From Chitinophagaceae bacterium (lineage in GTDB: Bacteria > Bacteroidota > Bacteroidia > Chitinophagales > Chitinophagaceae): 64,000 nt of DNA. Below the pieces are notes generated by a model. The model was not told where the DNA came from and did not search any database. It worked only from the letters and a program-made list of their open reading frames with translations. The translations under genes were made by a program, and so were the position numbers. The stretch spans positions 558,001-622,000 of the forward strand of contig JADJBP010000001.1 of assembly GCA_016703625.1 (NCBI GenBank), written 5' to 3'. This document shows positions 36,911-48,365 of this stretch, piece by piece; the stretch's first letter is position 1, and the number at the start of each line of letters is the position of its first letter.

Positions 36911-39837
36911 ATGGAGTACGATTTCAGAAAGATTGAACAGCATTGGCAAGAGGCATGGAAAAAAAACGGTTCTTATAAAGTAAGTAATGAATCTGCAAAG
37001 CCAAAGTATTATGTATTGGATATGTTCCCCTATCCGAGCGGGGCAGGTTTGCACGTTGGCCATCCCCTCGGTTACATAGCCAGCGATATTTACAGCCGTT
37101 ACAAAAGATTAAAGGGCTTTAATGTGCTGCACCCGATGGGTTTCGACAGTTTTGGATTGCCTGCAGAGCAATATGCGCTGGAAACCGGTCAGCACCCGGC
37201 TGCCACTACAGAAAAAAATATTGCCACTTTTAAAGCTCAGCTGGATAAGATCGGTTTTTGTTATGATTGGGACAGGGAACTCAGAACCAGTGATCCCCAA
37301 TTTTATAAATGGACGCAATGGATTTTCCTGCAGCTGTTCAACAGCTATTTCTGCAATACACAAAAAAAGGCCAGGCCCATTGCCGACCTGGTTAAAAAAT
37401 ATGAAACAAAGGGCAACCCGCATTTTACGGCAGAGCAATGGAATGCATTTACAAAAAAAGAACAGGAAGAAATTTTAATGAACCGCAGGCTTGCATTCAG
37501 CAAATATGGCGAAGTGAACTGGTGCGAAGCACTGGGCACCGTATTGGCCAATGATGAAATAGTGAATGGGGTGAGTGAACGTGGCGGGCACCCGGTTGAA
37601 AAAAAGAAAATGAGGCAATGGTACCTGCGCATAACCGCTTATGCCGACAGGTTGCTGGAAGGATTGGAAACAGTTGAATTCAGTGAAAGCATGAAAGAAA
37701 TGCAACGCAACTGGATCGGGAAGAGTGAAGGTGCGGAGATGGAATTTGACCTCATCCCCGGCCCCTCTCCTGAAAGAGAGGGGAGTAGGTCTTCGAAACT
37801 GCGAGTGTATACAACCAGGCCCGACACCATTTTTGGGGTTGACTTTATGGTGCTGGCACCGGAGCATGAACTGGTTACTGTAATAACTACAACTGGCCAA
37901 AAAGCTGAAGTAGAAAAATACCTGCACTATGTAAAAAGCCGCAGCGAAAGGGAACGGCTTGCGGAAGCCAAGATCATTACCGGTTGTTTCACCGGGGCCT
38001 ATGCCATTAATCCATTTGATGGCAGGGAAATACCAATCTGGATCGCCGAATATGTGCTGGCCGGTTATGGTACGGGCGCCATTATGGCCGTACCCTGCGG
38101 CGACCAGCGTGATTTTGCTTTTGCAAAACATTTTGATATCCCGATTACAAATATAATCGGCAGCCATTATAACGGGGAAGAAGCCAATCCAACAAAAGAT
38201 GCCATTCTTGAAAATTCAGGGTTTTTGAACGGCCTGTTGATGAAGGATGCGATCGTTGTTGCCATTAATAAGATTGAAGAACTGGGCATCGGTAAACGAA
38301 AAGTGAATTACCGCATGCGGGATGCAGGCTTTAGCCGTCAGCGTTATTGGGGTGAACCTTTTCCCATCATCTGGAGTGATGGTGTTGCCATTCCGCTGGA
38401 TGCTGAAGAACTGCCATTGGAATTGCCGCATGTTGATACATACGGTCCGGGTCCGGAAGGGGAAGGGCCGTTGGCGAATATTACGGAATGGGTTGAACTC
38501 ACCCCTGGGGGTGAGGTCAAACGGGAAACCTCCACCATGCCCGGCTATGCAGGCAGCAGCTGGTATTTTTTAAGATACATGGACCCGGAAAATGAAACAA
38601 CTTTCTGCGACCGCAAAGCCAGTGATTACTGGAACCAGGTTGACCTGTACATTGGCGGCACTGAACATGCCGTTGGGCATTTATTGTACAGCCGCATGTG
38701 GACGAAAGTATTGTTTGATTTGGGATTGATCGGGTTTGATGAGCCGTTTAAGAAATTGCTGAACCAGGGGATGATACAGGGGAGTAGCAGGTTTGTGTAT
38801 AGATTAGATGAACTAGTTAGTAATTTTGACGGCTCGGATAAAATTCAATTGGGAGAATATAATTTTTTTATTTCTTGCAATATTGCAATGCCAACTGATA
38901 GTGATTTTGATCGGCTAAGAATAGCAACTTTAATAAATGAAAAAACACCTGGATTACTAAATATCCAAACCATTAATAATTATGGATTTTCATTTTCAAC
39001 ACTTCATGTTGATGTCAATATTGTTGATGGTGTTGAATTAAATATTGAAGAATTTAAAAAATGGAAAAGTAGTGAATTTGCTAACGCAGAATTTATTTTG
39101 GAAAATGGCCAAATATATCTGTGGTGTGGAAACCGAGAAAATGAGCAAGCTAAATTCAATACTGTCGATCCTAGTGTTCTTTGCGAAAAATACGGCGCCG
39201 ATACCTTCCGCATGTACGAAATGTTCCTTGGCCCGGTAGAAGCCAGCAAACCATGGGATACCAAGGGCATAGAAGGTGTGCACCGTTTTTTACGTAAACT
39301 GTGGAGGTTATTTAACGAAGCTTCAGCGAAGGCAGGGAAGATATAAAAGGAGTTTGGAATGATGAAAAAGCAACCGATGCCGAACTGAAAATATTGCACC
39401 GCACCATTAAAAAAATTGAAGAAGATACCGAACGTTTCAGTTTCAATACAGCCGTAAGTACCTTCATGATCTGTGTAAATGACCTCGCCGATCTGAAATG
39501 TCATAAAAAAGAGATATTAGAAAAGCTACTCATCTTACTTACACCTTATGCACCGCATATCAGTGAAGAACTGTGGGATCAATTGGGTAACCAAGGTTCG
39601 GTTTTGGATGCAGCATATCCGACATTCAATCCTGCCTTGCTGGTGGAAAGCACAAAAGAATACCCGGTTTCCATCAATGGTAAACTGCGTACCAATATTG
39701 AGTTGACTTTAGACCTGGAACAACCGCAGGTTGAAGAATTGGTGCTTCAAAATGAGGTCGTTCAAAAATGGCTTGATGGAAAAGCACCCAAAAAGATCAT
39801 TTTTGTAAAAAACAAAATGATCAACGTGGTTATATAA
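36911..39837 (+). CDS. leuS: Leucyl-tRNA synthetase (multiple frameshifts)
   Basis: Class I synthetase, about 976 residues. The HIGH-type motif is in PYPSGAGLHVGHPLGY. The editing domain carries TTRPDTIFGVDFM and GTGAIMAVPCGDQRDFAF. The KMSKS loop is encoded in a shifted frame: ETEKMSK reads from 39129 to 39149, with an extra base near 39124 and a missing base after 39149, so the present frame reads ENEQAK instead. A third break at 39322-39323 (one T lost) puts the anticodon-binding domain (LKILHRTIKKIEEDTERFSFN) in another frame. The Bacteroidota-type insertion before KMSKS (MIQGSSRFVYRL, STLHVDVNIVDG) is normal. Two palindromic repeats lie in the coding sequence. Confidence 0.93.
37762..37783. 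repeat. Palindromic element inside leuS
   Basis: CCCCTCTC (37762-37769) pairs with GAGAGGGG (37776-37783) with a six-base loop. It is translated in frame as IPGPSPEREGS, just before the editing-domain strand RVYTTRPDT, at a place where LeuRS loops vary in length. Confidence 0.72.
38498..38515. repeat. Second palindrome inside leuS
   Basis: CTCACCCC (38498-38505) pairs with GGGGTGAG (38508-38515) with a two-base loop, translated as LTPGGE. It may be native sequence rather than an insertion, since homologous proteins have similar residues here. Confidence 0.5.
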
Positions 39838-40242
39838 TAATAATATTAATAACAGTTAAGAATACCTGTAAAATATCTGTGAAGCACACTCCCTGGTGAG
39901 CCTGCCATAAAAAATTATTTTCTCCTTGTTACCATGCTTCGGGGTAAACTGATCTGCAAGAACGGATAAAGGCCGGCCTTTATTTTCACGGTTTGTAAAA
40001 CATTTTTTTTTATGTAAAGCAAATGCACTTATTTGCATGCTTAATATTGTTGCCCAAGCTTACGTTAACTGATACCTGCTGAATTTCAAATTCATATAGG
40101 CTTTATTAATCAAGGGTGCCGATTAGCCGGCCGCCCGTTCGCAGGCTTTTACCACAGGTAAAAGCCGTAACAATTTTATTGTATATAAATACCTGCACCA
40201 ATTTCATTATAACTGCGGTTTAGCAATAAACCCTGATTTGAA
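39838..40242. other. 405-base intergenic region with a hairpin
   Basis: I see no convincing gene. A 60-codon minus-strand frame at 39856-40038 has no recognisable features. The main structure is a perfect hairpin at 40144-40166: GGCTTTTACC and GGTAAAAGCC around ACA, about 80 bases before the small secreted protein gene, which could lie in its leader. No TAnnTTTG box stands out. Confidence 0.5.
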
Positions 40243-40668
40243 TTGGCCATTTTTAATGTAAACACTATAAAACAAAAACACATGGTTCTTTTTACTCACG
40301 CAAAATCTAACAACAGGATTACGGAAAAATTAAAAATTGCATTACTCGTTTTCTTTTTCGCAGGCATGGCCAATTTTTCATTTGGCCAATCGCAAAAAGT
40401 AAACCCTGTACCCGTCAATAGTATCATTGACCGTTCAAAGGAGGTTTCCCCGGTTTTAATATCCAAATCAGTTACTAAAACTGAAGCACAGGTAAAGCAG
40501 GAACAGGCAAAACTTATGAAAGAACTTTGTCCCAATCATCCTGCCTATATGACTGTAAAACAGCAGGGCGCAGGTGCATCATCCCAGGATGCATATGAAC
40601 TGTGGAAAAAAAACTACCCGGGCGAATATGCCGCTTACCTTAAAATATTCGGTTTCAAATACCAGTAA
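40243..40668 (+). CDS. Small exported protein of unknown function
   Basis: 141 residues. A signal sequence is likely at LKIALLVFFFAGMANFSFGQ, preceded by a long charged N-terminus, so the true start may be the ATG at 40282 (MVLFTHAKSNN) rather than 40243. The mature protein has a Gln/Lys-rich helix (TEAQVKQEQAKLMKELCPNH) and a C-terminal region QDAYELWKKNYPGEYAAYLKIFGF. I do not recognise the family. It sits 59 bases upstream of the giant adhesin gene, so joint expression is possible. Confidence 0.65.
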   Translation: MAIFNVNTIKQKHMVLFTHAKSNNRITEKLKIALLVFFFAGMANFSFGQSQKVNPVPVNSIIDRSKEVSPVLISKSVTKTEAQVKQEQAKLMKELCPNHPAYMTVKQQGAGASSQDAYELWKKNYPGEYAAYLKIFGFKYQ

Positions 40669-40727
40669 TAATTTACAGGTAGCCTCTTTACTTTAATCAA
40701 AAAGCAAATCATTATTAAAATATAAAG

Positions 40728-43700
40728 ATGAAATCAAAATTACTCATAACTAACCTGCTTGTTTTATTCCTGTTTATCTCGGTTAAAAATTTCGGGCAAT
40801 GTGTAACGGTACCGGCATTTGGTCCGGGTGCCATCACAGAATCCTTTGAAGGCGTGCCAACAGATGCCAATAATCCTTCCGCTGGCGGTGGTTATAATGT
40901 ACCGGTAACACCATTCACTTTTAGCAGTGGTGTTATATTAACAGCACCTTCTCCAAATTCGTTTGGACAGGCAATACTGGCCGACTGGTCTAAAGGTGGT
41001 GCCGGCTGGGGTATTTGTAATTCAACAACAACACCTGCTGATGTACCCGGTGGTACAAGTTCCCTAAACCTTAATAATTCTTCAGATATAATCAGCTTTA
41101 CTTTACCAATACTTGCAGGTAAAGTAGGTTTATATATTGAAGGAGGGCCATGTGTGAATCCTACGGTCACCCTAAGGATTTATGATGCATCCGATATATT
41201 AATAGGTACATGTACAACTACGCCAACCGGAATTGCAGCTAACTGGAGAACAAATTTTTTTAGGCTTTAACAGTCCTGTGGATAATATAAAAAGGATTGA
41301 GATCAGCGGTGCATATGTCATTTTGGACCTGCTTACATTTGAATCAGCTTGTGTACCATTTACCATGGATCCGGTTGCCAATCAAACTGTTTGTAATAAT
41401 GCCAACACAACTGCTGTTAATTTTAGCGGCGCTCCGGCAGGTGCAGAATATAACTGGACAAATGATCAAACATCTATCGGTTTGGCTGCAAGCGGCACCG
41501 GCAATATTGCTTCATTTGTTGCAACCAATACGGGCACTGTACCGGTGGTGTCAACAATTACAGTTACCCCGGTTACTGTTTCGAACATTTACTACATAAG
41601 AAATGTGAATCCATGGGGATTAACACTTAACGATGATGCCATGAATGCAGTTTTTGGGGCTTCCAACTGGACAGCTGCCAATTATGGCGTTAACCCGGCT
41701 ACTGTATTTTCAGGCGGTACCAGGTTTGTATTCATTGAAGGTTCAGATAATAATGCCAATGCCATGAATGCTTTTATAACAGCCAATATAACAACCATCG
41801 AAAACTGGGTATCTGCAGGAGGGCGTTTGTTCATGAATGCAGCACCCAACGAAGGTGGAAGTATGAACTGGGGTTTTGGAGGAGTTAACTGTGTATACCC
41901 GGCATATAGTTCAAATGTAACTGCAGCAGTTCCGGCACACCCTGTTTACCTGGGGCCATTTACCCCGGTAGCAACTGCATTTTCCGGTACCAGTTATACA
42001 CATGCAAACCTTACCGGTGGAGGGCTTACCAACCTGATGAATGGGGATTCCCCGGGATCTGTTATGGGCAGCCTGAACTGGGGTAGTGGTTTTGTGATGT
42101 TTGCAACACGTACCACAACCAATTTTCATACTCCTTCAGCAGAATCTCAAAACCTGCTTCAGAATATTATTTCTTATACAGCTGATATGAGCGGTGCAAC
42201 AAACTGTACCGGTACTCCAATAAACTTTACAATTACTGTCAATCCAACTCCAACAGTTAATGCGGTAGCCGACCAGGTGGTATGTAACGGGGCCCCAACA
42301 ACTGCCGTTAATTTTAGCGGCAATACAACAGGTACCATATGTGCAACGGCAAATGAAGGAAATAACCTTACACTAACAGCCCCGGCGGGAATGGTTTTCA
42401 CCTCGATCCTTTTTGCCAGTTATGGTACGCCAAATGGTGTTTGCGGAAGTTTTTCAATTGGAGGACGTCATGCTGCCAACAGCATGGCAATCGTATCCGG
42501 ATTGGCAATAGGCCAGAACAGTGTTACCATTCCGGCAACCAATGCACAGTTTGGAGATCCTTGTTTTGGAACGGGCAAACGCCTGTATGTAGAAGCTGTT
42601 TATTCAGCAGCAGGAACTACTGCTTACAACTGGACCAACAATACAACATCAATAGGATTGGCTGCTGCCGGCTCAGGCAACATTGCCAGCTTTACAGCAA
42701 CCAATATAACCAATGCTCCTGTTGTGGCAACTGTTACGGTTACACCTACCTACACAAATAGCGGAGTTAGCTGTGATGGCACTGCGATTACTTTTACAAT
42801 AACTGTAAATCCAACACCAACTGTTAATGCACAGGCCGACCAAACAGTTTGTGTGGGTACTACAACTACAGCCACTTTTACGGGAGCAGTTAGCGGAACA
42901 GTTTATAACTGGACCAACACCAATACGAATATTGGTCTTGGTGCAAATGGTATTGGTGATATCTCCTTTACTTCAACCAACGCAACTGTGGTTCCAATAA
43001 CAGGCACCATAACAGTAACGCCTACATATACCAATGGAGGTACAACATGCACCGGAACACCGGTTTCATTTACGATCACCGTAAATCCAACACCAACTGT
43101 AACTGCACAGGCAAACCAAACAGTTTGTGTGGGTACAACAACTACAGCCACGTTTACGGGATCAGTTAGCGGAACAGTTTATAACTGGACCAATACAAAT
43201 ACCAATATCGGCCTGGGTGCAAATGGTACGGGTGATATCTCCTTTACTTCAACCAACGCAACTGCGGTTCCAATAACAGGCACCATAACAGTAACGCCTG
43301 CATATACCAATGGAGGTACAACCTGTACAGGAACACCGGTTTCATTTACGATCACCGTAAATCCAACTCCAACTGTAAATGCACAACCAAACCAAACGGT
43401 TTGTGTGGGTACAATTACTACAGCCACTTTTACGGGTGCAGTTGCCGGTACCATTTATAACTGGACCAATACCAATACCAATATCGGTCTTGGTGCAAGT
43501 GGTACGGGTGATATCTCTTTTACTTCAACCAACGCAACTTTAGTTCCAATAACAGGAACCTTAACAGTAACGCCTGCATATACCAACGGGGGCACAACCT
43601 GTACCGGAACACCGGTTTCATTTACGATCACAGTTAATCCAACTCCAACCGTAAATGCAGTGCCAAACCAGTCTATATGCCCAGGCGCATTAACAGCACC

Positions 43701-46700
43701 GGTTACATTTACCGGAGCTATTGCAGGCACGGTATTTAACTGGACAAATAACAACACATCTATCGGATTGGGTGCCAGTGGAACCGGAAATATTGCGGCC
43801 TTTATTGGTGTCAATCCCGGTACACTTCTAAACGTAGGAACCATTACAGTAACGCCAACTTATACAACAGGAGGCGTAAGCTGCTCCGGTACACCAATAA
43901 CTTTTACGATCACGGTTACTCCCAATCCTTCCCTGGTGATCGTTGCAGATCCCGGTACAACAATATGCGAAGGAGATCCTACCCTGTTAACAGTAAGGAT
44001 CGGTACATCAAGCCCTATCGGTACACTGTATAACCAATCAGGTGCGCAGGTAAATGGCTCACCTTCCCAGGTTTTTGAACCTGCAAATGCAGGTTTTAAT
44101 TCACAATCAGCTGATGACTTTACCGTACCGGCAGGTGCCACCTGGACAATTACACAGGTAACGGCAAATGGTATCGGAACGGGTAATCCAACTTCAGTGA
44201 ATGTATTTTTCTATGCTAATTCTGCATCTAATTTACCGGGCGCAGCTGTTGCATCTTACACTAATATTGCCACATTTGTCCGCACCGGCTCAAACTACAA
44301 TGTAACCTTACCTGCTGCATTAAATATAGCAGGCGGTACCTATTGGGTTTCTATCCAGGTGAACATGAGTTTTGCTACCGGTGGTCAATGGTTCTGGGCT
44401 AATTTTGGTACTACCAATATTGGTAATCAGTATGCCTGGCAGAACCCGGGAGGCGGCTTTGGAACACCATGTCCGGCATGGGGTTATGGCTCCACTGGTT
44501 GTAATGTAGGCGGCGGTGTTGCCCGTAATAATATTTTTTCGATCATTGGTTCTTCACTTGTTGATGGCGGCCCTTTACCGGGAGGTTATACCTTCTTATG
44601 GAGTCCGGCTGCAGGTTTAAGTTCTACAACATCTAATCCTGTTGCCGCTTCACCAATGAATACAACAACATATACAGTTGTTGCTACAACCGGGGCCGGT
44701 TGTACAAGAACAGCTTCTATACTGATCACCGTAAACAAACGGCCTACAGTAACAGCTCAACCATTGAGTAGTGTTAATTGCGAGGGTACTGCTGCAACCT
44801 TTACAGTTGCAGGTACTGGCACAGCGCTTACTTACCAGTGGCAGGTAAGCACGACCGGTATTGGTGGTCCATGGGTAAACCTGGCCAACACTGCCCCTTA
44901 CTCAAATGTAACAACAGCCACACTTACAGTAAACCCGGTAACACTTGCCATGAATGGTTATGCTTACCGTTGTGTTTTAAGTGGCTCATGTGCCCCGATC
45001 TTAACCAACAACATATCAAACCCTGCGGTTTTAACAGTTAATCCCAATCCGGCAATAACGGTTACTCCAGCTTCAGGTTGTGGCGGAGTTGCGGGTATAA
45101 ACGGATTATTATTAACAGCGTCTGGTGCCAACAGTTATACATGGTCGCCACTTGCGGGTTTATATACCAATGCAATAGCTACCATACCTTACACTGGTGG
45201 AAACACAGCTACAGTTTATGCAGCACCAACTGCATTCACTGCATATACGGTTACGGGTACCTTAAGTACAACCGGTTGTTTCAGTACAGCAACTGCTTTT
45301 ATAAACTATACACCCCCGGCACCAACCGTGGTACCTTCATCGGTTACCATGTGCCTGGGAGATCCGGCCGTTAAACTGAAGAGTTCATCTGCAACTTCTT
45401 CTGTAATGGCCTTTAACTCCGGTGTGATCAGTGTTCCCATCCCGGATAACAGCCAGGCCGGGGCATCGCATAACCTTACGGTTAGCGGTATACCTGCCAA
45501 TGCAACTGTTACCGGCATGAAAGTAAAAATGACCATTCCGCATACCTTTATTGGTGACCTGGTTATTGCACTTAAAGCACCGAATAACAATGTGCTGAAC
45601 CTTGACTTCTTCTTATCCAACTCGTTTGGTGGAGTAACTACAGGGTTCTTAAATACAGTGATCACTTCTGCAGCTGGTGCTCCGGCATTAAGCACAGGAT
45701 CGAATCCTTATACATCTTCATTCAGGCCTGATGGCCAGATCGCGGCAACAGGCAATGGTCCTGCGGCTCCAACAGGCTACACCGCAAATATGGCCAACTT
45801 CAATGCGCTGATCAGTACACTTACACCAGCCAATGTAAACGGCGTTTACACGCTGGCGATGTATGATGGAGGTGCTATTGACATTGGAACACTTACGAAC
45901 TGGGAAATTGAATTTACCTATGTTCAGGGTGTACCGGCTACACCGGCAGTATGGTCCCCTGCAGCAGGTTTATTCTCTGATGCACTGGCTACTGTTCCTT
46001 ATGTAGCAGGTACTGCAGTTGATTCTGTGTGGACAAGGCCTACACCGGCAGGTGTTTATCCATACCAGGTAACGGTTCAGAGTTTACCAACGCCACCGGC
46101 TACACCGGCAACGACCTATCCGGCCGGAAACGGTAATTCAACGATCACCTTTAATGTAAGAAATAACAATGCATATCCTGTAACGCTTTCAACAATTGAC
46201 AGCAGAACATTTGCAGCCGGAGCAACCAATGTTTCGGCATACTTTAAGCCTTCTGCTATCAATGGAGCACCGGGAGCGATCAGTGCAGCCAATGGCTGGA
46301 ACCAGTTTGGATCGGCATCGATTACCGGTACCGGAACGGGCGTTCAACCATTTATGACCGGTCTTACCCTGGTTATTCCTGCAGGAGCTACCTATGGTAT
46401 ATGTGTTGAGGCACTAACACCAACTGCCGGATTTAATCTTTCATACAGTAATACAACAACACCAATCATACACAGTTCAGGTGGTTGTGATATTATTTCC
46501 GGGCCAAATGTTGGTTACGGAGGCGTGAATGTTCCTGCAGCTCCAACATTTACACCAAGAGGATTCATAGGAAGTGTAGGTCTTGTTGCAAATTTTGCAG
46601 CCTGTACTTCTCCGGCCAGGACAGTTATTGTAACGGTAAATGCACCAACAACTGTTGCAACTCAGCCGGTTAATCAAACGATCTGTACCGATAATGTAGC

Positions 46701-47460
46701 TACTTTCTCTGTAACTGCTTCAGGTTCGGGTCCGTTCAGTTACCAATGGCAGGTTAGTACCAATACTGGTAATACCTGGGCCAACATAACCAATGGCGGT
46801 GTTTACAGCGGTGCAACAACAGCAACCTTAACCATTACGGCACCCCCGGTGAGCATGAGTGGTTATCAATACCGTGTGATCATTAATGGAGCAGCTCCAT
46901 GCGCATCTGCCACTTCATTCAAAGCGATATTAACGGTTAATCCTTTACCCGTTATCGTGATCAGTGCTAGTCCTTATACCAGTTTGTTCCCGGGTTTAAC
47001 AACAACTATTTCTTCTACGGTTACACCCGTTGCGGCAAACACGTATACCTGGCTCAGGAACGGTGTTGTAGTTGCAGGTGCTGTAACAGGTACAATTACT
47101 GTTGATATAGATGGGCTTGGTGATTACCAGTTAAGGGTTAATGATCTGAATGGTTGCAGCAATGTTTCCAATATCATTACCATCAAAGATTCAGTAAATG
47201 CAAAATGCTTTATCTATCCAAATCCAACCAGTGGTAAATTCCAGGTTAGGTACCATAGTGCAGCCAACAACGTGTTGCCACGCACACTAACGATCTATGA
47301 TACCAAGGGCGACAGGGTGTTTACACAGTTCTACACCATTGGAAGGCCTTACGACAGAATGGATGTTGATATGCGTGCATACGGAAAAGGTTTGTACTGG
47401 GTTGAGATCGGTGACCTGAACGGAAACCGCCTGGCCATTTGCAGGGTAGTTATTCAATAA
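40728..47460 (+). CDS. Giant T9SS-exported multidomain adhesin (frameshifted)
   Basis: 2,243 residues after removing one T from the run at 41255-41261. Order: signal peptide (LLVLFLFISVKNFGQ); beta domain; six PKD-like repeats (41380-43920), the first interrupted by an alpha/beta segment (about 41590-42190, GGRLFMNAAPNEGG) and the second by a segment closely resembling a SUEL-type lectin (about 42330-42610: ASYGTPNGVCGSF, FGDPCFGTGKRLYVEA). Then a beta domain, PKD- and Ig-like domains (YQWQVST at 44830 and 46740), a proprotein-convertase P domain (about 45430-45930: HTFIGDLVIALKAPN), another beta domain, and a T9SS type A sorting domain (IYPNPTSGKFQV, residues about 2160-2243). Sorting to the cell surface is well founded; binding to sugars is inference. 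It ends at a strong terminator. Confidence 0.88.
42805..43632 (+). repeat. Three near-identical 276-bp tandem repeats in the adhesin gene
   Basis: Units at 42805-43080, 43081-43356 and 43357-43632 have the same length and encode 92-residue PKD-like domains differing at only a few positions; a fourth, more diverged unit starts at 43633. The high nucleotide identity points to recent duplication or gene conversion. Confidence 0.9.
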
Positions 47461-47482
47461 ATTACGATCAAATCCTTTATAC

Positions 47483-47516
47483 AGATCCCCCACGAAATTT
47501 CGTGGGGGATCTTTTA
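47483..47516 (+). terminator. Strong palindromic terminator after the adhesin
   Basis: A 15-bp perfect palindrome: the left arm at 47483-47497 pairs with 47498-47512, followed by TTTATTTG. The stem has a run of five G-C pairs. Confidence 0.85.
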
Positions 47517-47578
47517 TTTGATGAACATATTCATCCTTCAGCCTGATTTTTCATAAAAGATATCATTACCTTCATATT

Positions 47579-48268
47579 ATGATCAGCGAACTTGAAAATG
47601 CCATTATTAAGAATCAACATGACTTTCACCCGGTTATTAAATTTGATCCTGCTGCAGACAAACTCTTCCCTTTTAATTTTACTTCATCAAACAGCGAATT
47701 GAGTGCAGATACCATTGCAGATACAAATTTATTCGGGGAGTATATTAACAGTACCTTAAAAAAAGCCGGTGCCAGGTATGGTATTGGAGGTTACAGGGAA
47801 AACCGTACACTTTACAACAGAAGCATGTTATTTGCCGGCGAAGAAGCCAGGTCGGTTCACCTGGGTATGGACATTTGGGGACCGGCAGGCACACCTGTTT
47901 ATGCAGCATTGGGTGGCATGGTACACAGCTTTGCCTATAACGATCATTTTGGTGATTATGGCGCCACGATCGTTTTATTGCACCAGTTGGAAACGGTTGC
48001 TTTTCATACGCTTTATGGTCACTTAAGCCTGTCAGATATTTCAAAATTAAGTGAGGGCGCCTATATCACCCGGGGAGAAGTGATTGGCCATTTTGGCAAG
48101 CCTGAAGAGAACGGAAACTGGCCACCACACCTGCATTTCCAGGTCATTGATGACATACAACTGATGAATGGGGATTATCCCGGTGTTTGTAAATTGTCGG
48201 AAAGCGAATGGTATTTGAAAAACTGCCCGGATCCGGATCTGATGCTGAATATGATGAAATATATATGA
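47579..48268 (+). CDS. M23-family metallopeptidase
   Basis: 229 residues. The LytM-type zinc site is complete: HLGMD (H-x3-D) and HLHFQV, with HTLYGHLS between them. M23 enzymes cleave peptidoglycan cross-bridges or act as degenerate activators; this one keeps the ligands. No signal peptide is evident (MISELENAIIKNQHD), which is unusual for a wall enzyme, so location is uncertain. Not obviously linked in an operon to dxs, which starts 97 bases later. Confidence 0.88.
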   Translation: MISELENAIIKNQHDFHPVIKFDPAADKLFPFNFTSSNSELSADTIADTNLFGEYINSTLKKAGARYGIGGYRENRTLYNRSMLFAGEEARSVHLGMDIWGPAGTPVYAALGGMVHSFAYNDHFGDYGATIVLLHQLETVAFHTLYGHLSLSDISKLSEGAYITRGEVIGHFGKPEENGNWPPHLHFQVIDDIQLMNGDYPGVCKLSESEWYLKNCPDPDLMLNMMKYI

Positions 48269-48365
48269 TCAATCATAATTTAAATGAACCTTCTTCGTTT
48301 AAAATTGTTTACCAACACGGTTAAAAGGGAGTAAAAACTGTAACTTTACCCCGGAAAAATAAAAA

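Noticed and set aside
39856..40038. 60-codon minus-strand frame in the leuS downstream gap
   Set aside because: No signal, motif or promoter; low-complexity composition and no link to neighbours.
40060..40240. Candidate structured RNA or riboswitch near 40.1 kb
   Set aside because: Only one simple hairpin is visible; no conserved core of any known riboswitch or small RNA could be matched by eye.
42900..45700. Several long minus-strand open frames opposite the adhesin
   Set aside because: They mirror the repetitive Thr/Asn-rich codons of the adhesin, have no recognisable motifs and no start context.
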